A DNA stretch of 64,000 nt from Acestrorhynchus altus (taxonomy: Eukaryota; Chordata; Actinopteri; Characiformes; Acestrorhynchidae), in assembly GCA_034509495.1 (NCBI GenBank), contig CM067510.1:29953889-30017888 (forward strand). Direction: 5' to 3'. The notes under the pieces were generated by a model. That model was given only the letters and a program-made list of their open reading frames with translations. It did not search any database and had not been told where the DNA came from. Each line of letters starts with the position of its first letter. Within the stretch, counting starts at the first letter, position 1. The position numbers were made by a program, and so were the translations under genes. Of the stretch, positions 25,171 through 37,600 are shown one piece after another.

Positions 25171-25172
25171 TA

Positions 25173-25977
25173 CATCAAAGGTAGTTTGGGACAAGGCAGG
25201 CACACACAATTTCAACATTCTTTAATTAAAGTAAAATGTATGAATGGTTCTTTATATCCTTTTTAAAATGTGTATCATATCAAGAACATATTTTCAAGTC
25301 AGTATTTTTTTATCCAGTCCATGTAGTCGTCTGGATATCAAGACTACTGTGGAAAAAGACCTTCTCAGTCACAGGTGTATTCTAAACACATTTTTACTGC
25401 CAGCCATTTCCCCCTCCTCCCTACTCCTGCAATATAAGAGCAGCTTATCTGTCTACATGCCTACAGTAATCTTCCTCACACCTCTCCTTCCAGCTCACAC
25501 CAGGTTCATCTGGTTAGCTGTCCATGTGGTGTGGGTTAAAACCGTATCCTAAACTTGAGTAGGCTGATCCTGACTGCACACACAGATTAGAGCTATTACC
25601 AGACCTGAGATGTTGGACCTGAACCTCATCTGACCCACAACAGTAGGATTTGTATGTCTGTCATCCTGTTATATCTTTACTGGATTTTACATCAACCTTG
25701 TACAGGTGGGTACAATAAATATATGTTTCACAGCCTAAACATGTATGGATACAGAATCTGGAACTTTAGGTGGTGTTCTCATCAAATGTGACTGTCTAAG
25801 CATTTGTCCCATTCATAGGTCAGAATGCTGCGAGACAGAATATCATTACTTACATACAAAAGTTAGTTTGGAATGTTCCATTTGGACACAATGTACAGAA
25901 GACAATTTAACTACGTCAAAAAGTGAAAAACATAAAAACAAAAACCAAAAGATCTCATTTTTGGAAGTAAAGTTTTC

Positions 25978-26015
<38 letters not shown>

Positions 26016-27845
26016 CAATTTAAATTAAAATAAACTAATAAACACTCATTATTAACTAATAAATACAGTTAAATATGCCTTATATGAGAAAATCAATATT
26101 TCTTGCAAAGATAGAGGTGCTATTCTCTTTACAACAGGTCAGTGAAACATTTAAAGGACTTTGAAGGAACTATTTTAAAATAAAAATTCTATGAAGTATG
26201 AAGTTTATAGAGTATCTGACTTAAAATTACAACTAAAATTAGAACTTGATATAAATTAATAATATAAATTAAGTTATATCACTTCATGCACCACACACCA
26301 ATTATATATATGTTAGATCAGTATTCCCAGTTTGAACATGAAGACAATGATGAATCTTCTTCCTGTTGGACTAGTCCGTGATGGCTTTTTTGTCTTTAGT
26401 TGTTGTGCTTTCTTGACATTTTGATAGAGGTTTGGCAGCCAGCTAGATATCTTGAGGTCATGTTACCAAACTTTAAAGATGAAACACTCAGACATTATAA
26501 TTCATAACTGTTATCTAGTTATGTTTGCTGGTTTTTATCCTTCAGCTTGTCAACAAATGCACGTGTACAGGTGTCCATGAGGAGGAGCTCAAAGTCTGAT
26601 TTGTATTTATGGCAGTGGAGTAAAAGTGAATCACACTCCCCAGTTCTCCTCACAAAATGCTGATTTACAAACATACAAAACAGAAATCAAGATGTGAAAG
26701 TATCAGTCATTTACTTAAATTTAGGGTTTAATTCCGCTTTTGAAATCTATATCTATTTCGTATTCAAAAGTTTTTAGTCTGAACAAACTTTATGCTGCAT
26801 TACGCTGGCTTCGATGACCTCTCTGACTTCTGCAGCACGAGATTAATAATGTAAGGTTATAAAAGTAGCAAGAGGAATAAAATAAAGGGAATGAAAAAAT
26901 GCTTAATGCATAATCTATTAACAGTGGCAGGACGGACTACACCCTTACTGGCAAAATATGCATGCTAACAAGCAAGCAATACCATAGAAGAACCACGTTT
27001 AAAACAATGAAACAAGTCGTGAGTGTACCAAGTACGAGACGTCACAACAATTTGGGAACTTTTGTTTATCTGGGCACTTATGAAACCTGAACCTGAAATT
27101 TGCACCTAACTTGATGTATCAGAACCAGAGATCTACTTCGAGATCTAACTGGAATCACATGACACAGGCGGGACAGAACATGCAGAGAGTCAAACATTTA
27201 TGACAGACAGCATTTGTGCTCACTGTGTCTTCTGTCTTCTTGTCGGTAATATCACTGGTAATATTCCTTTTTTTATATAAAGTGTTTGGTCTCTTGGGAC
27301 AACCTTTGTAACCTGATGATAAACCTTTCATCAGATTGCTTTGGAATATCCCAGACTGATCAAATAAATACAACATCCTCAGTTAGAGCAGGATTCATAT
27401 TTCTCCAAAAAGATATTTATTGGTAGAGGTTATCTCTGCAGAGGTTATTGGTGCTGCAGTTATCATCATCAAATGCATGCCATCTAAATCACTAATGAAT
27501 TTAAACCCATTTGACTTTTGATTCCATGTGAAATATGTAAGTGTAAACACTAGGAAAACCAGAACTCAAGTTCAACTGTGTATCATTTTCTGCTTTGGGC
27601 CCAGTGACATTATATGCATGTTAAATAAAACCAGGACAAAGCCTTAATTGGGTTTAATTCTGGTGTTTGCAATAAATTATTCCAAACAGGCAAGTTCAAC
27701 AAACTAGCACTCCAGTTTCTGTGTGCATCATCCACAGCAGGTCCAGGTAAAGTAATTACTGAGGGATTCACAGTAAATGGTAACAAATGCCTCTTACATA
27801 TGTTTAGAGTTACCATGTATGGCATTAAGCCCTGCGGAAAAGTAA
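25173..27845. other. Intergenic DNA with (ATA)n tract
   Basis: No gene seen. (ATA)n at 25979-26015. Otherwise AT-rich and unassigned. Confidence 0.35.
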
Positions 27846-27846
27846 T

Positions 27847-28050
27847 ACAGCACCTTGAGAAAGTATTCATAACCCTTGGACTTTCCCACATTTTTGCTTT
27901 GTCAGCTACAAAAATGGCTTTCTTCTTGCTCCTCTTCAATAAAGGCCAGATTTTTGGATTAATAGATGTATGGATGGATTCTCCCACCTGAGCTGTGGAT
28001 CTCTGCAGCTCCTCCAGAGTGACCATGGACGTCTTGGCTGCTGCCTAAAT
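27847..28050 (-). pseudogene. Deleted Tc1-like element (terminal repeat plus transposase N-terminus)
   Basis: The minus-strand translation reads MVTLEELQRSTAQVGESIH, the linker after the helix-turn-helix region of a Tc1 transposase. Toward lower coordinates it runs into 'acagcaccttgagaaagtat', a typical Tc1-element terminal sequence (recollection). The catalytic part is missing. Confidence 0.75.
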
Positions 28051-28439
28051 TACACTTTATTTACGGGTATCAGAGTACACTCCACAACTTATTTACAACA
28101 CACTTACTTAGTACTTTGAGTAAATCTATCATGTAAAATCCCAATAACATTACACATAAAATTATGTTTGTGGGTGTAATGTGAAAACAAAACAAAACAA
28201 AAAATAGGGAAAAAGTTCAAGGTGTATGATGATGCTCATATTATGTTTACAGTGTTCACAAAGAGGGAAATTATTCTTTGACATATTAGGGCCTTGATAC
28301 AGTTCTTAATGACAGCCAACTGTCACACTATTACTGGCCTGTGAGATGCTATTTGATGCCAGGATTATCTGATGCATTGTGTTCAATACAACATAAAATA
28401 TACTATTTGGTGTTCAGCACATTCATCTTCTATATACGC

Positions 28440-28620
28440 ATATCGTCCCCTTGGAGCTATAAGGTTCTAGCTGCATTCTGAGCAGTTTTGAGAAATTGAG
28501 TCTTAAAGCTTTTATAGTGACATTGACATATATGGAGATAAAATTTCTAAAATACATACACCTTAAAAACACCTCACCTAATGTTAGTAAGTTGTCACAG
28601 AATAAGAACATGTAAATAAC
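28440..28620. repeat. Dispersed repeat, copy 2
   Basis: Second copy of the sequence at 1-180, same orientation. It is followed at once by a (TG)n tract (28625-28675) and by an (AAAT)n stretch near 28745. Confidence 0.65.
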
Positions 28621-28799
28621 TCTGTGTGAGTGTGTGTGTGTGTGTGTTTGTGTGTATGTGTGTGTGTGTGTGTTTTTCAGAATCAAAATTACTTTATTAA
28701 TCCCAGAAGAAAAATGCAAATTATTATAGCCGCACATATCTATATATAAAATAAAAATAAATAAATAAATAAATATGTATATATATAAAATGTTCATTC

Positions 28800-31770
28800 A
28801 ACCTTAAAAGCCATTGAAAAGCTTATTCTTTATATTACTCTGTTATAACAGAGTAATATAAAGAATAAAGTAGGGTCCATATCAATAAAATAGGGTCCAT
28901 ATCATGGGATTTTTTAAACCAAAGAATTTGATAGAGTGTGTAAAAAAAATCATTCCATTAATGTAAGGAAACTAAACAGCTATTATAATTATATAATTGT
29001 ATATCACAGTAATCACACTACACAAGTCATCCAGCACATTAGTCTTCTTCACTGGAAAAGTGGTTATGTGGACTGAATTTCCAATCGAAATTTACTACTG
29101 TCTGCTGCTTATATTGCATATACCCCCCCCCCCCCCCCTCCACCATCTTTCAGAAGATTAACTGGCTGGACCAGCACCGTAATCTCGCCGCCCATTGGTG
29201 TGCATACATCAGCACCCCAAACCCAAGCTTGATAAACAAATGTATGGGTGTGAGATGTGCAGCTTAGGTGAAATGAAACCATCAACCACAACAGACAAAA
29301 CCCTTTGCTTATTTGGAGATACACTACTACAGTACTACAGCGGAGTATGATGTAGCACAGTTAATAAAGCCTTAGTGCTCATTTGGGTTTCATGAAAACA
29401 TTGTTTTGGCTCCGGCAGGAAATAAATCACCTGCGCTGCTCACTGGCCCTGACCTCAGGGTCACGTTTTTATAGATGGATACTTCATCATCCGGCAATCT
29501 GTTCTCACACTGCACACAAAAGACACACAATTGCTGGGACTGACTTGGGTGACCTTGTTCCATGATCCTTGGAAAGCACTTTCATTCATAAAATAAACAG
29601 GAAAATTCATCTAGAGGAAAACTGTGCCAGTTGAAACCCCAGTTCCCATCCTGAAGTGGTTGCTTTGTGCAATGTAAGGGCAGTAAAGTCTGTAACAGCC
29701 TGGCAGAATTCAGCTTGAACATTAGATGGTTGCCATAGATGGTTCATGCACCTGCTATTGTTGCACGTCCATTTTTTTTTAAAGATTGAAACACAACACT
29801 GTATTTGGATTGCATGTAAATCATTGCTGTGTATGTAGCACACATTCAAATTAATATATTTACGAGGACACAAAAAATGTTTTCTCCATTTTGCATCTTA
29901 GTTTTTGACTTTTTGACACCATTTGAACCTGGTTCTTCATGTTATACTTCCATGAAGCATCAGAAATGTAACTTCCCATTTAAGATGGAATGAACATCCA
30001 TCTGATGAGAATATTTTTGGCTCACATAAAGATGGAATGCATGAAATTTTAAGGGTAATTTTCCATTTTTTATGATATAAAGTGTATGGGCTATGCCTCC
30101 ACTAAAATCTTCATTCTAATCTTAAACTTCTCCTCAACTCAAAACCCAAACCTAGGAAATCAGTGAAGTATCACTGAAATGAAAAGGGAACAATGGAAGA
30201 GACAAGCAATATATAACAACACTTTGCCTTTGCCCTGTATTTATAGGCCATGATCACAAAAGAACCCCATGCTTATCATGTTTCTGCTCCAAACCTTTCT
30301 TCAAATTACTGTACCATGAGGTCTTCGTTACAAAACACTCATATGCCATAAAAATGGGCAGCAATTGCATCTTCATAAACAGCCTCCATTTATAGCTTGT
30401 GAGTATTCCAATAAAGAAAATGTTCAACTTTGTTAACTTTTATTATGAGGAAAACAGAGTTTGCTTGCAGCTACAGCCTCTGAAAACCCAACATGAAGGT
30501 CATATTACTCAAATTACATCAGTGCAGTAGAAACTTTACTAACACATATTGTGAAGTAATAGAAAACCAATAAAGCACTTTGTGTGATAGTAGATCTACA
30601 GAGCTCATAACATCATTATTATGGAAGAGTCACGTTTGACCTTTTGGCCCTGGTCACATCTGCTGCCCCAGAATGGGGGTAAAATAAATCACAACGTTAA
30701 GAAGATGAAATCACCACAAATGACCATCTAATGCATTTTTCCGATGTGGTCATGACATCATGATTATATCTGGTGTGAGATTATATCTACTATATTTGAT
30801 GTTTCTTTCACAATCAGCTTCATTTAGGCCTGTTCCTAACCTGACTTCTGCTGGTGAACATTTCTCTGCTTCATTGTTACAGTGGTTGTTAAATCAAGAA
30901 GATACATGATGTCCAATAAGTTTACCACTGATGACAAGTGCTGTATAAGAAAATGTGCAGGAAATAACACTAAATGATGATTTTCCCCTCCTTATTATAT
31001 GTGAATAAATACCAGTAATGTACAATTTCAGATATCAGGCATCTACTGTAAAGCAGTGGACTCCACAGAATGCGAGATATTCTGTTGTTACTGTCTAGAC
31101 AGTCGGTCTGAGACAATCAATAGCCTGGCTGCATTTTACTTTGAACCAAGAGAACAATACAAGAAAATTAGTAACAAAAAGTGGCTCACAAACAAACATC
31201 ATCTGTGCTGAAACTCCCTCACTTGAAGGAGAGAAGGTCGGTTTTTCTAGTCCTCCAAATGGCTTTGTGATGGTCAAATGAGTCATATAGTTAAACTGAT
31301 ATATTATGTATCACATAAAAGACCTCGTTCATTCCGTGAATGATGATAGACTGTTATGCATTATTATGCTGTTTATTCTGCTAGCTCTCCTTCCCTGTAT
31401 CTTGATTTTTGGACGTGGGAACTGAGAAGATTATGGTGTGGAGTCAACTTCATTGATTTCCATCACTTGGAATCAGAATCAAAGACTCTAAAATGTCAAA
31501 AACTCTCCCAGCCAGTTTTGAGGTATGTTGAGATTATAAATAGACGAGTGGCAAACCCAATATATATCATCACAACACAGAGGGAAATCTATAGACCCAT
31601 CTGACATGTTTATATATATATATATATAAATCCTGCAGAAATGGAATAGAATATAGAATAGAATTTCACATTTTACACTGAGGTAATAATTAGGGTAAGA
31701 GCTGTTTGACTTTAGGTGCAGTTTATGTTATGATAACATCATGGTAAACTTTAAGTTAATTTCACATTAC
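28800..31770. other. Intergenic DNA, mostly unassigned
   Basis: Contains a 16-base C run (29123-29138) and a short (TA)n near 31612-31628. 28826-28868 holds an inverted pair around 'attactctgttataacagag'. No gene recognised. Confidence 0.4.
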
Positions 31771-31777
31771 ATTCATA

Positions 31778-31950
31778 ATTTAGGGTTAGGAGTTAGGTTT
31801 AGGTTTATGTTAAAGGTTGGGGTTGTAGTAAGATTAGATTTGGGTTTTATGGTTAAGGTTAGAGTTAGAGTAAGGGTTAGCTTTATGGTTTAGGTTAAGG
31901 ATAGAATAAGGGTTAGGATTAGGTTTTATGGTTAAGGCTGAGGCAATATA
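31778..31950. repeat. Degenerate telomere-like TTAGGG-related repeat
   Basis: Repeated variants of 'gggttagg', 'ggtttaggtta', 'ggttaaggttagagtta' and 'aagggttagg' over about 170 bp. Units are irregular, so this is an old or unrelated G/T-rich repeat rather than a fresh telomeric insertion. Confidence 0.6.
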
Positions 31951-32141
31951 TTGATATTTATATTGCAATATATACAAGTGTGACCTGGGCTCAGACCATA
32001 TCATTTAAATTGTGTTTGAAAGTTTTTAAATGCTGTTCTGTTTCAATCTCGCAGAAAAATCTTTATTTTCTCCCCCACTCTGCTCGCCTCCCTGCTCTCA
32101 ACTCCTCCCCTACTGTGCTCCCCTCTGCCCCAACTCATGTT

Positions 32142-32595
32142 CCCACACACACACACACATATATACATGCATACATACACCCACACACACACACAAACAC
32201 CATGGAGGGGGCATAAGGCAGAGCTCTGGCATGCCGTAAATGCAGGTAAATATTTATTAACAAGACCAAAAACTAGGATGCCACAAGATTGCAATAATAC
32301 GGTCAAACATGATGGTGCAATGGAAGACACACGTGACAGATAAAGACACACTGAAACAAAGGAGTCTATACTGTATAGGCAGACACAGATAGGACACACC
32401 TGGAGCAGGTAAAGAGGGAAGGGCTACAACGGAGGCACAGGTGGGAACACTGATGGCAGGGCGGAGCTGGGTTAGAAACCAGACTGTAAACACAACAAAG
32501 CCATATGCTGAAAAGCACATGGCATAACAAAACAAGACAGAACAGAGGCAGTCAAGGAAAGACAATGAACTAAGGTTCTCAAAAGAACCTTACAG
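32142..32595 (-). repeat. (CA)n tract followed by a dispersed repeat (reverse)
   Basis: 32142-32196 is an interrupted (CA)n. 32200-32595 read on the minus strand has a T-rich, Pro/Cys-coding-like composition, an AATAAA-type hexamer ('ttaataaatatttacctgc') and a short terminal palindrome ('aggttctcaaaagaacct' at 32573-32590). This recalls an LTR or other 3'-processed repeat; class unproven. Confidence 0.45.
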
Positions 32596-32878
32596 AACTA
32601 GAAGCTATTTGGAAGAATGAATGAGCAAAAATCCCTCAAACTATTGAAAAGTGTTTAACTGTGTTTTAAAGCTGGGATACTTGCCAAAGGGTGTGTTACA
32701 AAGCAGTGACAATGCAGGCTGGCTATCAGCTCAGAATCAGAGTAACCTACAGCCATGATACACATATAACAAACGACAACACTTACGTTTAAAGTATCCA
32801 GCTCAGAAATTAGTTCAAATTCACTCGTTTCCAACTGTATTAAATCCCATTTTAAATGCCAAAGGAGTTTCCAGTGCA

Positions 32879-33455
32879 TGTTTACTGCTCTGTCCGCGTG
32901 TACATGCTCAACATGCATACTGACTCTGACTGATCAGTGTGAGGGGGTGGAGCTAATGTTTTCACTGTCCCAGCTATTGGGTTATGGAAGAAAATGAGAC
33001 AAGGGGCTGTTTGCTCTTTTCTTTGTTCACACAGTTTCTTTTCAGAATAAAAGTCCTGGGAAGGGATAATACTGACACATACATTTAAAAAATACATATT
33101 TTTTAAAAAAAGTATTTTGAACATTTTATTTTAAATATCCTTTTCGAGATCTAGTCAATGCAAATGACTCATTGAAATAAAAAAAAATAAAAAACACATT
33201 GAATGATCATTTTCCAACAGGATTTCTGTCTGAGATGTAAAGTGTTTGTTTTGTCATATTAGCAAACAAAAACAAAAACAAACAAAAAAGTAACTTAATT
33301 TTATTTAATTAATTAATTAATTAATTAATTAATTAATTAATTAATTAAGTAATTAATTAATTAATTAATTAATTAATTAATTAATTAAATGTATGAATGT
33401 ATGTCAAACTTTGAAAACATCCCACAAAACTGGTCCTGGGTCCTAAAGGCTAAGT
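32879..33455 (-). repeat. Dispersed repeat family, reverse copy with (AATT)n expansion
   Basis: Reverse-complement partner of 14224-14535. The copy is longer because of an (AATT)n/(TTAA)n tract at 33297-33388. It ends about 70 bp before the CpG-rich promoter of the sulfotransferase gene. Confidence 0.65.
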
Positions 33456-33519
33456 CAAGGGTTCCCAAACTTTTGCATGGCACACTACACTGAACCCTCT
33501 TGCGCTCCCTAAGATCAGA

Positions 33520-33710
33520 GGTCTCGGCCCCGCCCATTCGGCCGCGACCTGCCAATCACGGCGGAGCTGCGAGCCGCACGCGCTTGCTGAATGAGCGGGG
33601 AGGGCAGTGCCGGTCTGCGCTTTAAACTGCTCTGTTTATTAATGACCGACTCTCACACTGGACTATCTGCTGCGCGCGCTCATCAGACCGACCCGCTGGA
33701 CGATGTGGAC
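33520..33710 (+). promoter_or_regulatory. CpG-rich promoter of the sulfotransferase gene
   Basis: GC- and CpG-rich segment with a GC box ('ggccccgcccat', 33526-33537), a CCAAT box (33552-33556) on the plus strand, and a TATA-like 'tttaaa' (33621-33626). Their order and spacing fit transcription starting near 33650, about 300 bp before the ATG. The exact start is inferred. Confidence 0.55.
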
Positions 33711-33715
33711 TGAGC

Positions 33716-33900
33716 TGAGTGTGTGTGAGTGTGTGTGAGTGTTTGTGAGAGTGTGTGAGAGTGTGTGTGAGTGCGTGAGTGTGTGTCAGTGTGTGTAAAT
33801 GTGTGAGTGTGTGTGAGTGTGTGTCAATGTATATGTGAATGTGTGTAAGTGTGTGTGAGTGTGTGTGTGTGTGAGTGTATCAATGTGTGTGTATGTGTAG
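33716..33900. repeat. GT/GA-rich microsatellite in the 5' leader
   Basis: About 185 bp of irregular 'gtgtgagt' and 'gtgtgt' units between the promoter and the start codon, so it is probably transcribed in the 5' UTR. Alternating purine/pyrimidine makes it prone to Z-DNA. The Thr/His-rich frame on the other strand is spurious. Confidence 0.9.
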
Positions 33901-33924
33901 TTGAACTTAGTGGGTGTTCTTAGC

Positions 33925-33987
33925 ATGGCCGCCCCCCGGTGCCCCTCAGCGGGATGGCACGCGCTCACGGCCTCGCGCCGGACCTGA
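33925..33987 (+). other. Upstream ORF overlapping the sulfotransferase start
   Basis: ATG at 33925 opens 20 codons in a different frame and ends at TGA 33985-33987, past the main ATG at 33954. With G at +4 its context is fair. If it lies in the mRNA it should reduce initiation at the main start. A 12-codon upstream frame at 33703-33738 precedes it. Confidence 0.6.
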
Positions 33988-34342
33988 GGAGGCTTGTGCA
34001 GAAAGTTGGGGCGATGCTGGGGGTCGGACTGGCCTGTGCCTGTCTGCTCCACTTCATAGCAGGGTGCTGTGAGGCAGGGGTCGGAGAGAGGGCTCTGCCA
34101 CTGACCGTGGGGGTCCCGGAGAGGAATGGCACGGCGGGGGACAGAGAGGGGGTCAGTGAGATCAGCTCGGCCCGGGAATGGACGGCCAGCCGCAGACTCC
34201 CCCATGCTCTCATAGTGGGGGTGAAGAAGGGAGGAACCAGAGCGCTGCTGGAGTTCCTCAGACTGCACCCAGATATCAGAGCACTGGGATCAGAACCTCA
34301 CTTCTTCGATAGACACTATGGACGAGGACTCACCTGGTACAG
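33954..34342 (+). CDS. hs3st (3-like): Sulfotransferase exon 1
   Basis: Codes from the Met to the first two bases of Arg130. The donor gtaaaa follows 'tggtacag'; it is weaker than consensus at +5. The intron enters a (CA)n-(GA)n-(CA)n array only a few bases later. The exon break after WYR is the standard position in this gene class. Confidence 0.9.
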
Positions 34343-34450
34343 GTAAAAAGAGACACACACACACACACACAGATAGACATAGAGAGACCGAGACACACAG
34401 AGAGAGAGAGAGAGAGAGAGAGCAGAGACACACACGCGCACACACACACA

Positions 34451-34489
<39 letters not shown>

Positions 34490-34555
34490 AGTGAGACAGA
34501 GAGAGAGAGAGGGGTAAAGAGAGACAGTCATAGTACAGTATAAAAAAGTTAAGAA

Positions 34556-34604
<49 letters not shown>

Positions 34605-37600
34605 ATGGCTGTATTTAAAAAACAATTACTTTCATTTGTAACCTTTAATAGTCCTCTAACACTGTTTGCATCATGTGAGCACAGGGTTCCCATGAGCCCG
34701 AACATCAGACCCACATGATTTCCCCACAGTTCCATCAGACGACACGACAGTCATCAGATCATATAAGTCTGGTCGCAAGACAGCGTCAGGTTGAATAGAA
34801 GAAAGGATTTCGATTTAGTGCGGTTTACAGTTCCCTCCACCCAGCAGGACAATACAATCTTTTATTATATTATATATTATTTACAAAAGCGGTACAAGAA
34901 AGAGACGTCCGTGCACAGACACACAGCAGGCCTAAAGGGAGAGCTGACCTTCTTTAAGTCAATATGGAAACATCACCACTGGAGTGCTTCCTGATAATGG
35001 CAGTTTCAGGAATCTGCACATTTTCCTATTCTTTTTTCTTTTCTAGTTTTGTTAATAGTGTGGCAACGAGCTGAAGAGCTGACTCGGGTGCGTTGTCGGG
35101 GGGGGAAACGCTAAAGCTGCGATGAAGCTTGGTTGGAGAATATGTCTCTGTATCAGTGAAACAGGAGCATCTTTTTGTCTGTCTGCCAAGCAGGATCAGA
35201 TGAAAATATTAAATAACACTATGGCACAAAAATATCTACGGATGTTGAGTGAATGGAAGATATAATGCCATCTGCCCCGCCTCAATCCTCTAAAGAGGGT
35301 CTGGATAAGTTCTCAGTGTTAATCATCTTTGTAACAGATGTTACTTTGAACGGAGAGGGCTTCATATACCCGTGCCCCACATAATGTAAGCACAGACAGC
35401 GAAAGTCCAATGGCAGCTGGATGTCTTTGGTCTTTGTGTATGTTTATAACTTGTATGATCAGTGTGGTCTCTGGTGTAGAAACTGGACTTTGCTTAAGTT
35501 GTAAATGCTTGCTGTAAAGAGCCCACCGTTCTACCTAGGGCTGGGCAATTCATCGGAACGGTATCGGAACTGACAGTCAGAACTGACGTAATCTTGCCCA
35601 TGTTGGTTTTATTTTTATTTATTTATTTATTTTTATTTTGTTAACACATTTTAAAGAATTCTGTTCATGCTAGAGCTGGCCGATTAGACCTTAAATCAAA
35701 ATCACGATGAATTGAACATTTTACCTCAATTCTGATTATCGAACGATTATTTTGGTGAACGACAGATAGAGTTCTCCCCGTTGCTTCCATGTCACAGACT
35801 GAATAGGGCAGAGTCACATGACCACATACACTGTAGGACAGTGCATGACTATACACACAGAGGAGAGAATATTAACAGAATTAATAATAAAAATTGAAAT
35901 AATTCAAGTCGATTAGAGATTCTGAATGTCGGTTTCAATGAATCATCCAACCCTAGTTAATACGTCCCCCTAGTTAATACTTCGTGTGTGTGGTCATGTG
36001 ACTCTGCCGTGTCCAGTCCGCGACTCGGAAGCAACATGGAGGAAAACTCAAACACGGAGCCTACTGAGCAACTCAAACAGCTTATGTTTGGACACATTTT
36101 GGCTTTAGTGAAGATGACGTTGAAAAAACGAACAAAAGAACCACTTAATCGAGGTAAAATGATGGTCGTATTGCCCAGCACATACTGTATTGCTTATTTT
36201 TGTGTGAAATTATTCATGCCATGTGATTTTATAGTTCTTTTACCACCGCGAACCTCCGGACTGTTCAGAGAGTTGGCCAAACTCATTTATTTACCTTTTA
36301 ACAGGCTGATTGATTGTTTTGTCAATGCACAGTTGATTATAATTCAGTCGTGGTTGTAAAAGACCTCCACCCCCAGTTGCACACCCCACCGCACACACAA
36401 ATCCAAAAATTTGCCTTTTACTTGGAACTTCTGCAGCCCTGATCATATCGCACTGAGCAGATCTATACATAAAGGGCAAGGTTTGATACCTTCTTGTTAA
36501 ATATGTATTACGCTGGAGATGTTTGATGTCCGTTTGATGCCCCCAGTGTCATACGCAGGAGATCTGTGAGGCAGATTGTCATCCCTCCAGGAGCAGATGG
36601 ACCTCACAGCATGGCAAACCACTTGACATTATTGTGAGACCTTTCAATTGATCTTTAACCCGAGTCACTTTTTCCACCCGAGATAATTACGTGTGCCAGG
36701 CACTTCATGAGGTCAGTGGAGCTTATGGACAAGCAGCCAAGCACAAAATCTGGTGTCTGTCCTCAGCCCTCGGAGCTGGGCCTGTGGAGCAGACCTGGTC
36801 ATTAATCACGTTATCAAGAGTAGATTTGAATCTATAGGTGGTCAGGGTTGGGGTGAAGGGAGGGGGTTCTCTTACGGCTGCGATTCTGATCTTTTGACAA
36901 GAGCAAAACAATTGGAGCTGGATCTCGGATAAAATCTCGTACAAAGGCCGGAGGAGATGGATGAAGTTCTGTGCCTATGGTGCGTTTCCGATCGATTGGC
37001 CCAAGCGCTTGACCTTGAGTTGATGCAAACATTACGCCAGTTAGCTTTGGTCAGCGCAGATTCAGTTACAATTAACAAGAGGCTAGATCCTGCCGGGGGC
37101 ATAATCCACGAGCGAGCCACGAGGTCATGTTTCAGACGCCAACACTGTCACTTTCTCATAAGGAAGCGATTTGCCATGAAGTCACCCTCAGCAGTGCATG
37201 ACATTGGTGCTGCCTCTGCAGGCCTGCAGGAAGTGGACTTTGTCCTGCAAGGGCATTTAAGCCGAAAGTAAAATGGAACTTAAGTGTTCCAAACTGTTGT
37301 CAAATACATGTAGAAAGCAGGCTCCGTCTCCTGAAACCTCTGTAGATGTACATTTTCAGTTTGTGATGCATCAATAATATTGATCCTGAAGCAGGAGAAC
37401 AGCCTGGTACTTTAACCTGTTGGATTGGGTTTCCTCGAGGCAACCCTTGAAGATGAGCAGGCATTTTCCGCGGGTTTCTAAAATCACGTTAAAATGCTTT
37501 CTCACCGCGCCAGATAACGCACAGTCACTCATTGAGCAAAGCTGTAATGCAGTCGCAGCTGATGTCATGACGTTGAAAGGGTTCATTTGCAATTCATAGA

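Noticed and set aside
28423..28797. 124-codon minus-strand frame
   Set aside because: Composed of (TG)n, (AAAT)n and the dispersed repeat shared with 1-180; not a gene.
33786..34268. 160-codon minus-strand frame over the sulfotransferase first exon
   Set aside because: Antisense shadow of a GC-rich exon joined to a GT repeat (Thr/His run); no family similarity.
35988..36359. 123-codon plus-strand frame in the sulfotransferase intron
   Set aside because: Begins inside an inverted repeat of a MITE-like region, has no recognisable domain, and shows no splice context. Kept only as part of the repeat finding.
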